A stretch of 64,000 nt of DNA from Nannochloropsis salina CCMP1776 (taxonomy: Eukaryota; Sar; Eustigmatophyceae; Eustigmatales; Monodopsidaceae): contig SDOX01000183.1 in assembly GCA_004565275.1 (NCBI GenBank), forward strand, positions 90,035-154,034, given 5' to 3'. The notes beneath the pieces are model-generated. The model did no database searches, was not told the origin of the DNA, and saw nothing but the letters and a program-made list of their open reading frames with translations. This document shows, piece by piece, positions 42,978 to 53,346 of the stretch. How positions within the stretch are numbered: the stretch's first letter is position 1; every line of letters starts with the position of its first letter. The translations under genes and the position numbers were made by a program.

Positions 42978-44141
42978 TCACCACTGAATCTCCTTTTCAT
43001 CGTAAAAGAATCCCCCTGCCGTAGCGCCTTGCTTCCTTCCCTCCATCGCCAACCATGCCGGCGTCCGCGCTCCGTGCTCAGCAGTCCGAGGTCCACTGTG
43101 GCTGCTCATGTCCGTGTCGCACCAACCCGGGCAGCAGGAAGCCAACCAGATGGACGTCTTCCCCTCTTTCTCTGTGCCGCCTTCCATTTCGTTCCTCGCG
43201 AAGACCCTGCCAAACGCGATCAAAGCCAATTTGCTCATTCCATAGCACGTGTTCGGCCACCCCTTTTCAGCGTGTGTCCCTGTCTTAACGTCGTGTTCAA
43301 ATTGTCGCACAAGCTCGAAAAGACGGTCGCGTGTCAAAGTAGGCGACGATATTTCTGCCTGTTTCCCCCGGTCCGTGTCCAGGATGCCCAACCGGCCACT
43401 CTGACTGGCCACATTCACAATGCAAGGACAGCCGGTCGACTTTCGAAGCAGCGGAGTCATGGCGTCTATAAGTTCCACAGTGCCCCAAAAGTTGGTTTTG
43501 AACGTCGGTGCGGCTTGATCACGAAAGGGGGTCGGATCCCGACCTTTGAATGCGATACCTAAGTAAAATAGATGTCGAGCGTCAAAATATCGGTATGAAG
43601 GCAAAAAATATAGATAAAATTATAAACGTGATGCAACTGCCTTAATCGATAGGAGACAAGTATAAAACAAGCCGAGTTACAAACGGTAAGTTTGAAGGCG
43701 AAGCGCGTTGAGGTGTCTACCTGCGTTGTTGACCAGGATGTCCGCCCGTCCGAAGTCTTTTTGAATTTCGTCTACAAAATGTTCGATAGATTCCGCAGAA
43801 GAAACGTCCAAAGGACGATAGATCACATTTTCGAGACCATGATCACGCAGCTCTTGTGCAGCCTGTTCTCCCAAGGAGGGGTTGCGTGCAGCTAATATGG
43901 CAACGGAAGAAGTAGGGGCTAGTTTTTTAAGGATTTCCAGGCCTATCCCCTTGTTACTGCCAGTCACAATAGTAATTGGGCCAGGTGATGCGGACATCGC
44001 AAGACGAGAGCCGAAAGCACGTGCCGAATGACTCAGGAGGAAGCAAGAGGCAGTTGCAGCAACGAAGTGACGGAAAATGGATTTTCTGGTGACCGAAGAT
44101 GGTAGTCGAGAAGCGCCAAATTGCGCCAAATGGATGAGCAT
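42978..44141 (-). CDS. carbonyl-reductase-like short-chain dehydrogenase, likely plastid-targeted
   Basis: Exons 44141-43721 and 43558-42978 join as GCA G|GT ATC (NNAG-IAFKG). About 333 residues. The presequence has a hydrophobic core (FVAATASCFLLSHSARA) cut before Phe (ARA|FGSRL), as in secondary-plastid precursors. The Rossmann core has TGSNKGIGLEI (NADPH-binding Gly motif), DILVNNAG, the catalytic Ser in VNVASQSGRLG, and YGMSK with the catalytic Tyr and Lys. The long insertion between the Ser and YxxxK motifs and the CPGWCDTDM block resemble CBR1-type carbonyl reductases, which are monomeric NADPH enzymes that detoxify reactive carbonyls. A plastid role against lipid-derived aldehydes is inferred. 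It converges with C53 (142 bp between stops). Confidence 0.88.
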
Positions 44142-44535
44142 GAAGTGGAACACCCTAAAATCACAAGAAATAAAGTTGGTACTGCGAGTGTTAATTGTGA
44201 TACATGTTCCTCAATCGCAGATGCCCCACCGTATTGCGACGCGTCTGAGCGAAGGGGGTGGGGAGGTTAAATCTGCTTCAAGTGGAAAAACGGAACACAG
44301 AGATGATTCAAAGGAAGTAAGTCTTACTGGAGCTGCTAAATAAGCCATAAATGTAAGAATAGTAGCCTGTATAATTATGGTAACGTTGGGAAGTATCATG
44401 TAATAGCTGACGCCTACTCAAGTAGCGAAACTGCGATTTTCTGATGCTGATAGCACGTCTTCGCTGGGCCTGAGGGCTCATGATCACATTTGATATTTAA
44501 TTACTTTGAGTGGCTAAAACATCCAAAACTTTTTT
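44142..44535. other. 394-bp intergenic between co-oriented genes
   Basis: Upstream region of the carbonyl reductase and 3' end of NSRP1, both minus. Nothing recognised. Confidence 0.45.
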
Positions 44536-46070
44536 TTATGACTCAGTGATGTTTTCGTTGTGTACCTCGCCTTTCTTGCGTGCCAAAAACCGCTCCCTTG
44601 CCTTTCGAATCGCTTCTTCCTTTGATCTTTTTCTCTCCTCTGGATTTACATCAGCTGGACTTGCTGTCTTCGCTTCTCCTGCATGGGGGTGATGACATTC
44701 CTCTCTTGATAACGGCAGTTGTGGCGGCGATGTTGTCGCCAATCGCTGCCGTTTATCCACAAAATCTTCCCCGGAGGGAGCCGTGATTGCCGCTCTTTTG
44801 TCCGTATCTGCTTCTTCCCCTCGTCTATGAGACGCATCACCATGGTCCACAACGCGACTGGAGGGATCCAAGACGTTCTTATTATCGACGGTCTCTGCAG
44901 CTGTGGAGGTCGCGGAGGGCAAGTATGTGCCAAACGCAGATTCTTGTTGCTTGGATCCGACGGTGTAGGCCGAGCGTGCAGCCACTTTCACATCTGCTCC
45001 CATGGCAATGTTCTTCGTCAGTAAGTTCGAAAAGAAGGCGTCCATCCCACTCCCGCCCCCAGGAGCTCCTTTGCCGCCTGCTTCTTCCTCCCGGCGACGG
45101 GCCGCCTCTTCTTCCAACCTGTCGATCGTCTCCCATTTCTGCGTCTCCATCAGCTTCTTTTTGTAGGCACTGGTCACTGAGGAATAGAGTGGGTAGAGGA
45201 AATGTGAGGACACCATCAACATCTTAGTAAAAATCCCTATCATATTTCAGCGTCATCCGTACATCTGAAAGAGCTGACGGCCGGGACATGTCTGGACAAT
45301 GAGGTCGAGGCTCGGCGACCGACGGTGCACAGCGCCAGCACTTTCTCATCACCCCAGTATAACCTCATGGAAAATCAAAATTTTCCCTTCTTGACTCTGC
45401 CACGTACCAAACACGTCCTTGTCCTTGTATAGCGCGTCTTCCTCTTTGCGCTCTTTCGCCAAACGACGCTCGTAAAATCGATCTTGCTCTTGCTTCTTCA
45501 ATTCTGCCGCCCGCTTCAAATTTGTGATGTACCGCGATGTTTTCTTTTCCTCCTTTGCTGCTTCAGCTGCCATGTTATCTCGCTCTTCTCTTTTGGCGTG
45601 GATCTCATCGTACACTGCGTCGTAATCATAGATGGAAGGGTCAGAGGCCCGTGCGGCGGCTTCCGCCTCCTCCAACGACTTCTGTGCCTTTATGCTCCGA
45701 GCCTGGAAGAATTACGCGAAAACGATTGTGCAGTATGGATGAAGAAGACTAAATACGTGCTTATCCCGTAAATGATTAAAGTTTAAGCCACCTCGAAGGA
45801 GGCGTGAGCCAAGCATTGCGGCTATCACCGTCACACCTTCCGATTCCAAAAACTCACCTGCAGCATCTTGTTGAACGACGCTTTGGAAGCCAACCCGTCT
45901 TCCTCCTGTCCGTTGTCGTCGGAATCATCGTCTTCCAGTGAGAAAGCGCTTCCAGCAGGCCGTCGAGGTGCTGCCGATGCAGGACGGGGCCGGCCCCGCA
46001 TGCCGGGCACAGACTTTTTCTGAGGGACCACAAGACCATACTTTTTGGGTCCTGACTGCTGTCCGTACAT
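44536..46070 (-). CDS. NSRP1: nuclear speckle splicing regulatory protein 1 (NSRP1/CCDC55)
   Basis: Exons 46070-45858, 45702-45408 and 45176-44536, all GT/AG and in phase (TTTG|TGACC gives DVFVTSAYKKKL). About 382 residues. The start MYGQQSGPKKYGLVVPQKK is the usual NSRP1 N-terminus. The diagnostic domain (DUF2040) is DPSIYDYDAVYDEIHAKRE, then SRYITNLKRAAELKKQEQD and DVFVTSAYKKKLMET, largely coiled-coil. The tail is charged and ends in a basic helix (KEEAIRKARERFLARKKGE). In animals NSRP1 is a nuclear-speckle protein that affects alternative splice-site choice. It is head-to-head with the VHS-GAT gene. Confidence 0.92.
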
Positions 46071-46676
46071 GATGTCTGTGCTCAGAGATTGAAATAGTGT
46101 CAAGACGAAGATCAGACAACCATGTGGCCGGTCTAGGTGTGGACGAGGCCGTCAAAAACCTCCCCTCGCGCAGGGCCCTGCGCCGACGTGCTTTGTCCTG
46201 CATTTCCTTCTTGGCGTCGTTGAACCCCATCGTAAGTCGATGCAACACACTGCGTCGCGCATGGTCTGTTCAAAAGCTTTACTGGGTTGTCGCTGCCCCA
46301 GGGAGCCACCCACGCAGTGGAGTGGCGGCACGACAGGCGGCTTGTCCGAGGTCCTTGACGGGACAGGGGAAGTTCAGAGAACCCCCGACGACTTTCTCTT
46401 TCCTACTACCTTTCTCAAACGTGCGCCGTGCCAATCTTACCGTTGACCCACCGCATACACGCATGCACTTCCAGGTGGGGCACAATTATTGACGGGACGT
46501 GGCCTTGTAGCAAGGTGAACGGCGGCAAAACCTGTTGAGCTCTTCTTCTTTCCTCTCCCGACTGTACTCTCGTCATCAAGAAGAACAGCACGTTCAACCT
46601 CGACCTTCCATTGGCGCGTTCCATCCACGCAAATCATCTATTATCGCGGGGAAAATCCGTAGAAAATCCGAGAAAT
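46071..46676. promoter_or_regulatory. 606-bp region shared by divergent NSRP1 and VHS-GAT genes
   Basis: Presumed to hold both promoters. On the minus strand, ATG 46230 opens a frame beginning GFNDAKKEMQDKARRRRALR, which looks protein-like but runs into NSRP1 exon 1 in another frame. It may be an upstream ORF or chance. Confidence 0.4.
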
Positions 46677-48746
46677 ATGAATTACCTTCTGGGGGGCGGC
46701 GGTCCTGTCCGCCCTAATTTACCTCCGCATCTCATGGATGAGGGAGAGCGGGCGGCCGGCCTAGTTGAGAAAGCTACGTCGGACATCCTTCTGGCAGTGG
46801 ATTGGGCAATGAATATGGAAGTAGTGGACGCCTTAAACCGTAGCAGCGAGCAGGCTGTTAAACGTGAGATCATTCGGCAGATTCGCAAACGTTTGCAGCA
46901 TCGGTCTACCCGCGTGGTGCACATGGCTTTGGAATTAATCGAGACGGTGGTGAAAAATTGTGGACCCTCCGTGCACAAAGAAGTGGCCACGCCAAAATTC
47001 ATGGCAACCATGGCCAGGGTAGCGAGAACATATTCAGAGCGGACGGGTAAGGAGAATTTGCAGGTGGCCGACAAGGCTATGGATCTGATTCAGTCGTGGG
47101 GCGAGGCCTTCTTGCCCATGGCACATCAGTTGCCTCTCTTCTCCCAAACCTACCATCAGCTGCGTAGGGAAGGTTTGACGTTTCGGACTCAATACGACGA
47201 AACCAAGGTTCCAATTATGACCCCTCCCCCTACCGCGCCTACGCACCGAGGCAGCGGAGAATTTGCCTTTGAGGGGGCGTTGGAAGGGGAAAGCCCAGGC
47301 AGGGTGGCCGATCAGCAAGGGGGGGAGGCTTTGCTTAAAATGGTGGAGAACAGCGAATCTATGCTACAGGATATCCTCTACTCGATCGAGTCTTCGAAAG
47401 AGCTGGGCTCGGGGAACGAAGTGCTCCATGCCGTAGTGGGTCAGTGCGCCAAACTCAGCCGGGCCTGTCAGGAGAGCATCGAGGCCAAGGTCCTGTCAGG
47501 GGCTGAGGATGTGGAAGTGTATTTGGCGGCGAACGATCAGTTGCAGGCCGCCTTGCAGCTGTATGAGGGCATGAAAGCAGGGACCGTGGCCTTGCCTCTA
47601 CCACAGGAGAGACGGCCCCCCGGGGCAGCAGGACAAGGGGAGGAACGGGAGCTGATGTCGTTTGACGACGATTTCTTGGCGGGCCTTGGGAGCGAAATAT
47701 CGGGCAAAGACTCCAAGCTCTCGGCGAATGAGATGCAGAAGAAGGGGGACGAGGCGGGCGGAGGCAAGCAAGCTTCCGTGCCGTCGGTCTCGCCCATGTT
47801 GCCACCCTCTCGCCGGGACAGTATCAGCCGCAGCCGCCGCGGATCCCGGGGGAGCGCGGGAAGCCGTGGGGCTGGTGATGACCTTCTGGACCTAAGTAAC
47901 TTGGATTTGGCCAGCACCATGAATACTGGAGGTCGGGGGGAGGGGGGGGCTCAGCTCGGACTGGAAACGGCGGTCGCCCCCTCCCCTCACGACAGGGACC
48001 CCTGGCGCGCCACTCCCCCCCAGATCGCCCCAGCGTCGCAAACACTCATTGCTAGCACCTCCATGCAAGCTGCGGATCCGTTCGCATCGGGAACACCGCT
48101 TCCCATCCTTCCTCCTCCCCGTTCTCTGGGCAGCCCGCCAACGCAGGCCTCCACGAATGCGAGCGGCTCCTTGGCTGCTAACGGGAGAGACAACACAATC
48201 ACCGACATGCACTCTCAAAATCCTTCGACAGCTTTGACGCCTCAGCCATCTCTGCTAGTAGCTGGAGGGAGTGTCGGAATGCAGACGACGGGGATGGCGG
48301 GTGGCTGGGACGACGGGGCATTGAACGGCAGCAACCCGTCCGGGGCACCGCACAGGATGTCTTTGTTGTCATCTTCGATGAATGCACAAGCTGTGCCATC
48401 ATCTCATACTTCCACGGGAGGGGTTGCAAGCCTAGGGTCGAGTCAAAGTGGGGGTGTGACAGGCGGCTTTGTGTCGGGGGAAGGAAGTATGGCACACCAA
48501 ACGGCACCTTTTCAACCTGTGAAGCCGCAATCGCAGCAACTAACGCAAAATGGTAAGGGTCAGGATTTTAGCCACTGGTTGACCCAGCCACAACAGCAAC
48601 AGCAGTTGCAGTGGCCGCCTGTGGTCCAGCAGCAACCCATGCAACAGGGGCAACGGGTTGTATCAACCGGGTTGTCGACGACGCAGCAACATGACCGACA
48701 GCAGCAACAGCAGCAGCAAGAAAACCCTTTTGATGCATTTATGTAA
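46677..48746 (+). CDS. VHS-GAT domain adaptor (TOM1/TOL-like ESCRT-0 protein)
   Basis: About 689 residues from ATG 46677, intronless. The VHS domain (about residues 25-165) has LVEKATSDILLAVDWAMNME, RSTRVVHMALELIETVVKNC, LQVADKAMDLIQSWGEAF and YHQLRREGLTF. A helical GAT domain (about 205-305) has KMVENSESMLQDILYS and NDQLQAALQLYEGM. Such proteins bind ubiquitinated cargo and stand in for ESCRT-0 where HRS is absent. The C-terminal half is disordered. It carries an acidic MSFDDDFLAGL motif like clathrin/adaptor-binding peptides, Gln-rich runs (48585-48720), and a terminal ENPFDAFM combining NPF (EH-domain ligand) with DAF (AP2-type). Endocytic or endosomal sorting is inferred from these peptides. 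Confidence 0.87.
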   Translation: MNYLLGGGGPVRPNLPPHLMDEGERAAGLVEKATSDILLAVDWAMNMEVVDALNRSSEQAVKREIIRQIRKRLQHRSTRVVHMALELIETVVKNCGPSVHKEVATPKFMATMARVARTYSERTGKENLQVADKAMDLIQSWGEAFLPMAHQLPLFSQTYHQLRREGLTFRTQYDETKVPIMTPPPTAPTHRGSGEFAFEGALEGESPGRVADQQGGEALLKMVENSESMLQDILYSIESSKELGSGNEVLHAVVGQCAKLSRACQESIEAKVLSGAEDVEVYLAANDQLQAALQLYEGMKAGTVALPLPQERRPPGAAGQGEERELMSFDDDFLAGLGSEISGKDSKLSANEMQKKGDEAGGGKQASVPSVSPMLPPSRRDSISRSRRGSRGSAGSRGAGDDLLDLSNLDLASTMNTGGRGEGGAQLGLETAVAPSPHDRDPWRATPPQIAPASQTLIASTSMQAADPFASGTPLPILPPPRSLGSPPTQASTNASGSLAANGRDNTITDMHSQNPSTALTPQPSLLVAGGSVGMQTTGMAGGWDDGALNGSNPSGAPHRMSLLSSSMNAQAVPSSHTSTGGVASLGSSQSGGVTGGFVSGEGSMAHQTAPFQPVKPQSQQLTQNGKGQDFSHWLTQPQQQQQLQWPPVVQQQPMQQGQRVVSTGLSTTQQHDRQQQQQQQENPFDAFM
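48585..48720 (+). repeat. CAG/CAA-rich polyglutamine tracts
   Basis: Several interrupted Gln runs within the disordered tail of the VHS-GAT protein, the longest seven Gln just before the terminal ENPFDAFM. Confidence 0.85.
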
Positions 48747-49343
48747 TGATTTAAGGTTGTGATGGCATTTGAAAGAAGAAATGGACGTGTAGAAATAGCA
48801 ACAAAACGTTATTTGGTGTTCTTTTGGGGCTCATGATACACTCCATTTTGAAATTTTGAATCGCCCAAACTTCAAGCGGTCGGGACGCGTACACGGAATC
48901 TGCTGTAGTCGCGCAAATACGCATAATTTCCTGCCTTAACAGGGCCTATTTAAATATGAATTTATGCATCTCTACCAATAATATACCTATTATGATGCCA
49001 CTTGTTGCCTTTGTCCAGCATTCATGACTTTCGGACTGGTAAATATTGTCACATGCTGGGGAATGTACGACCGAATCCGACTTGATTCGTTAAGGCTTCT
49101 AGTGAACTGATCGCGGTGGGAAATGGATTTTTACTTCATGACTGGCATTTTTTGTCTAAGTAATAAGGTATATTTGAACAATGTCACTCGTTTTCCTGTC
49201 TCGCTTGCTTCACTTTGAAGGTTGTCTTTGGCGAATACATCATGTTTCTCCCTTTCCCCACAATAACAGACACATTCCACAAGATCGCCGTTCCCTCCAA
49301 GCCCATCTCCATTTCGAAGCAAATCTTGAAAGAATAAGAATAC
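48747..49343. other. 597-bp intergenic
   Basis: AT-rich spacer between two plus-strand genes: the VHS-GAT 3' end and the glycosyltransferase promoter. No other signal. Confidence 0.5.
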
Positions 49344-51035
49344 ATGGCTGAGACTTCTCAACCTGTGGTGAATGAAATCAAGCGCTTGGTACTCGTGACC
49401 GACGCATGGCAACCTCAAGTCAACGGCGTCGTCCGGACACTCAACACCACTACCCGTGTCCTGCGGGCGTTGGGCGTCGAAGTACACGTCATTAGCCCCC
49501 TCGAGTTCAATACTGTACCCTGTCCTACATACCCTAGCATTCAACTGGCCGTCCTTCCGGGTGAAAAAGTGCGTCGTCGCATCACTGAGCTAGCTCCGCA
49601 CGCCCTGCACGTGGCCACGGAAGGGCCGCTGGGATGGGCTGCCCGAAATTTCGCCGTGGAGCTCGGCATTCCTTTCACGACTGCTGTTCACACTCGCTTT
49701 CCAGAATACGTCTATGCACGGCTGGCTTTGCCTCTCAGCGTGACATACCGCTACTTGCACTGGTTCCATAGTCATTCCAAATCTATCATGGTTCCTACCC
49801 CCATGGTGAAGCGTGACTTGGAGAGCCACGCTTTTGAGCATGTGCAGCTTTGGAGCCGTGGTGTTGACACGGAAATTTTCAGACCGCCTAGCCCAAACAC
49901 TCGCATGTCACGGAGTGATTCTGAGTATCCCATATTCTTGTACGCAGGCCGCGTGGCCGTTGAGAAGAACGTGGAAGCTTTCTTGGCACTGGACCTGCCC
50001 GGGCAAAAATGGGTGGTAGGCGACGGACCAGCCCTGCAGGGGCTTCAAGAAGCTTACCCGAATGCCCGATATTTCGGTTTTTTAAATCAGACGGAGCTTG
50101 CCAAGCTGTACCAGCAGGCAAATGTGTTCGTTTTCCCTAGCAAGACCGACACTTTTGGATTGGTGCTGCTTGAGGCCATGGCCACGGGATTGCCGGTAGC
50201 AGCCTACCCAGTTTCTGGACCTATCGACGTAGTTGGCACATCCGGGGCAGGAGTGTTGGACGAAAACCTGCGCTCCGCGTGCATGCGGGCTCTGGAGATC
50301 GACCCGGCCGTGGCTAGGGCGCACGCAGAGAAGTATTCGTGGACTGCAGCCACGAGAATGTTTGCCAGCAATCTTCAATACATCTCCCCCTTCGTTTTTG
50401 CCAAAGGCGTACAGGAGTGGACCAATGCCCGGTTCCTGGATGATGGGAGCAACGACTTAGTCTCATTCTTGCCCCCCCATTTGGTGGAGTGGCTGGGGAA
50501 GAATGATGGAGAAGAACAGGCAACGGAGCCACAAGCAGGGGCCCTACTGGAGCCGCTACCAGGCTTGCCTTGCTCTGGCGACGGGCCAATCCCGCTTCCT
50601 TGTTCAACGGAAGCTTCTGATTCGATGGCCTCGTACACATCAAGCAGCAGTGGGTCGAGCACCAATAGCAGCGGCAGTGGCACGAGCACGCCGTGCCTCA
50701 GGGCGGCGACAGCGGAGGACCCATTTGTAATTTCTGGGAGTGGTGGGAAGGGCTCAGAATTGGCTCTTGGCGTGTATCATTACGAAAGCACTTCCTGGGC
50801 GTACCTGATGGTGGTTTGTGTCGGGGTGACAATGGTAGGAAACTATTTTTTCTCTTTCGTCTTCAAGCCCCGGGGCGGGAAAACCCCAGGCTCAATCAAG
50901 AGACCCGCAGGATATCGACGGCAACTAAGTCTACCGTCAGAGGACGGTCGAAGCGTCGGAAGCGTAACCCCACCTCTGTCGCCAGCCTCGACTTGTAGCT
51001 ACTCCGTTTTTTCCACGGAAGAAAGTCTGTGGTAG
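49344..51035 (+). CDS. GT4 glycosyltransferase, bacterial MgtA/SqdX-like, with C-terminal membrane anchor
   Basis: 563 residues, intronless. A GT-B glycosyltransferase of family 4 that begins at once with the fold (RLVLVTDAWQPQVNGVVRTL), so no targeting peptide. Family blocks are ISPLEFNTVPCPTYPSI, HVATEGPLGWAARNFA, TTAVHTRFPEYV, LWSRGVDTEIFRP, LYAGRVAVEKNVEAFL and the donor-site PSKTDTFGLVLLEAMATG (Asp in place of the first Glu of EX7E). This pattern is closest to bacterial, notably alphaproteobacterial, alpha-mannosyltransferase/SqdX-like enzymes. Plastid SQD2 would need a transit peptide, absent here. After the enzyme come a Ser/Gly-rich linker and one membrane span, SWAYLMVVCVGVTMVGNYFF, leaving a basic tail. 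Location on the ER or Golgi facing the cytosol is inferred, with glycolipid synthesis the likely role. Donor sugar unknown. Confidence 0.82.
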   Translation: MAETSQPVVNEIKRLVLVTDAWQPQVNGVVRTLNTTTRVLRALGVEVHVISPLEFNTVPCPTYPSIQLAVLPGEKVRRRITELAPHALHVATEGPLGWAARNFAVELGIPFTTAVHTRFPEYVYARLALPLSVTYRYLHWFHSHSKSIMVPTPMVKRDLESHAFEHVQLWSRGVDTEIFRPPSPNTRMSRSDSEYPIFLYAGRVAVEKNVEAFLALDLPGQKWVVGDGPALQGLQEAYPNARYFGFLNQTELAKLYQQANVFVFPSKTDTFGLVLLEAMATGLPVAAYPVSGPIDVVGTSGAGVLDENLRSACMRALEIDPAVARAHAEKYSWTAATRMFASNLQYISPFVFAKGVQEWTNARFLDDGSNDLVSFLPPHLVEWLGKNDGEEQATEPQAGALLEPLPGLPCSGDGPIPLPCSTEASDSMASYTSSSSGSSTNSSGSGTSTPCLRAATAEDPFVISGSGGKGSELALGVYHYESTSWAYLMVVCVGVTMVGNYFFSFVFKPRGGKTPGSIKRPAGYRRQLSLPSEDGRSVGSVTPPLSPASTCSYSVFSTEESLW

Positions 51036-51660
51036 CTTGTTCGGTCACGGGCGAAGACCTGAGCGAGGTACAAGTACGTATATAACACTTTCCTGCATAT
51101 GTGAAGTTTGCTCGGAGGGGCGTGCTGTCAGGACTGAAACTAATTTTATGGCGTTTGATGTCAGCAGAATTTTGGCAGGAAGGGGAACGGACGGATGGAC
51201 AGTTTGAGGAAAGGGATCTGAAAATACGCTAGATACAATCATGTATCTGTGTATTAGGTCGGAAAAAGGATTCTTGATGGACTACCCCGGTTCTGTATTT
51301 TATTAATGTGCGCATGTGTGTGTGTATGATGATGATTTACACGCTTCTGCATGTCAAACGTGTCAATTGGTATAAATGTGGTATGTGAAGCTTCGTCGAT
51401 TGCACAGAGCTCTGAAGGATTTATACCATGGCAGTTGTGTCAAACAATTGAACTTTTAAGCTTCCAAACAAAGTTAAATAAGCCATTTGCCGAGCCTAGT
51501 AACAAATGCAGATACAAGAGTAAACCGGCGCGGAGATCTATTTTTCAAAAACAAGCTCACAGCCGGTTAAGAGCTCCCGTTGTTGTGTTACGCGGCATAA
51601 TTTTATATGCATGATTGAAATGTAGAGATTCAAAAAGTCTCCCATGATAAGTTATAGGCC
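51036..51660. other. 625-bp convergent 3' intergenic
   Basis: Between the glycosyltransferase (plus) and fructosamine kinase (minus) stops. Contains a short TG repeat at about 51312. Nothing else. Confidence 0.5.
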
Positions 51661-52976
51661 TTACATTTTAAGAATTTGATCTATCATCCTCTGGGCCTGC
51701 GACCGGTACCCCCCCCCGAACAAGACAATGTGATTCAGGATGTGGTACAAATTGTAGACCACCTTCCTCTTCTCATGTCCCGGCTCCAGGGGCCATTCAT
51801 CCATGTAGGCTGTGTAAAATGCCGGGGCCAGGGAGCCGAACAAGGTTGTCATGGCCAGGTCTGCCTCCCTGTCGCCGTAGTAGACCGCAGGGTCGAAAAT
51901 GCACGGGACGCCCTCTCCTGTCGCAGCCACGTTTCCAGTCCAAAGGTCCCCATGCAGCAATGAAGGCGCTGGACTGTACCCGTCCTCAGACAAAATCTGC
52001 TTCACCTTGGCGCGCAGCTCTCGCTCCACTTGACCAAAGTCGTGTCCTTCTCGGCGACACAACTTCAACATGTGCCCCAGCCTCTTCTCGTCCCAGAACT
52101 CAACCCATGACGCCTGCCACCCGTTCGGTTGCGGGGTTGCCCCAATCGTATTATCAATATCCCAACCGAATTGACCATTCTTGCTTGTGTGTCGGTGCAT
52201 CTGCGCCAGTTCTCGGCCCATGCGTCCCGCAGCGTCTCCCCTGTGAAACGTGGTAGCACGAAAATTGGCGAGAGCCCGTGTGAAGATCCGGGTTCTTAGC
52301 ACGGCAAACAAGCAGTTGTTACTCATAACAGAATGTCTGCGCCTGTCTCCCACCACTTTCTCATCCCCTGGCCTTACCTTGTTCCGCCCATAGCCAAGTA
52401 TTCGAAAACGACAAATGCCTGAGCGTCCGAGGTTCCGACAGCCACAGGGGTGGGAACCCGAATCGTATGCGTGTCATACATGGCCTTGATCCCCTTATAC
52501 TCTGCCAAAAGCATGTCCAGTCCCCATGACCCCGTCGATTTGTAGAAGTACTTCTCGCCTACTTTTGTGTCTTCGGCAACGCCTGTGTTAGCTCCCCCCC
52601 CCCCGGCAAAGCCTCCGCCTCCGGTGGGTTCCAGGACGGTGGCCTTTGCATTGTTGTGGAGTGCTTGTCCAATAGCTTGAGACATGGCTTCTAAGAGTGG
52701 CGTTCCGGCCTTAGCTTCGTAAAGGAGACCCATTTTCAACGCTGTAGAAGCACTTGTAAAACGAGAGCAGAGGATGCTAATTCTAGGGATGGCGAAAGTT
52801 TTTTGTGCGAGCAGTGGGGTCAACGCGGGGAGAGAAGGACAAAATGCCCAAGCTGATAACGAGCTGAGTAATACAACAGCAAACGTGTGGAGGAGGAGTA
52901 CTCGCAGAAGACAGCTGAAGTTAGCCAGAGAGACAGCCGATGCGTTACGACCTCCCTCCGGACTGGTAAAACGCAT
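51661..52976 (-). CDS. FN3K: fructosamine kinase family protein, likely plastid-targeted
   Basis: Exons 52976-52378 and 52240-51661 join as AG|G (GGT-R-GDAAGRMGRELAQMHR). About 392 residues. ATG 52976 is preferred because it precedes the presequence directly; an in-frame ATG at 53060 is possible. The presequence has a strong hydrophobic core (LLRVLLLHTFAVVLLSSLSA) cut before Phe (AWA|FCPS), then a Ser/Arg-rich transit region. The kinase-like fold shows a Gly-rich loop, Lys in KYFYKSTG, FVVFEYLAMGG, the catalytic LLHGDLWTGN and FDPAVYYGDREADLAM. Family members phosphorylate fructosamines on glycated proteins so the adduct falls off; plant homologues are plastidial. Protection of plastid proteins from sugar damage is inferred. 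Confidence 0.92.
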
Positions 52977-53346
52977 AGCCTGTACAGATGTGTTACCGTG
53001 CACGTTATGCGAGGGAGGGACATGTTCACACATCGATCTAGCTATAATGAGTGATACCATTACAGGTGATCACATAGGGACAAAGCACAGCATTAGTGTA
53101 ACTCAAATGTTTGCTGCTTCGCGTCTAACCTCCCCCCCCCCGAAATAACCTCCTCCCCCTTGACTCAAAAGCCTTTCTCTCCTCTCCTCCTTTGCCCTCG
53201 TCCTGCGATAGGTTACACGGGCTGTCTGCTAAGGTACCTTAGAATGGCTGATACTCGTCTCTTGGAAAGGAGGTAATTTGTTCGACGGAGTAAGCTCATC
53301 CCATTTTATTCCTATAGAAAGACAGGGGCAGCGGCAGGCGGGCATA
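52977..53346. promoter_or_regulatory. 370-bp region shared by divergent FN3K and PUS10
   Basis: Presumed bidirectional promoter. A C-rich run lies at about 53131-53141. No specific element recognised. Confidence 0.4.

Noticed and set aside
46000-46230. Minus-strand frame starting GFNDAKKEMQDKARRRR
   Set aside because: Locally protein-like but overlaps NSRP1 exon 1 in another frame; at most an upstream ORF.
49344-51035. Plastid SQD2 (sulfolipid synthase)
   Set aside because: The fold starts within 15 residues of the Met with no presequence and the protein ends in a membrane span; motifs fit a bacterial MgtA/SqdX-like group more broadly.
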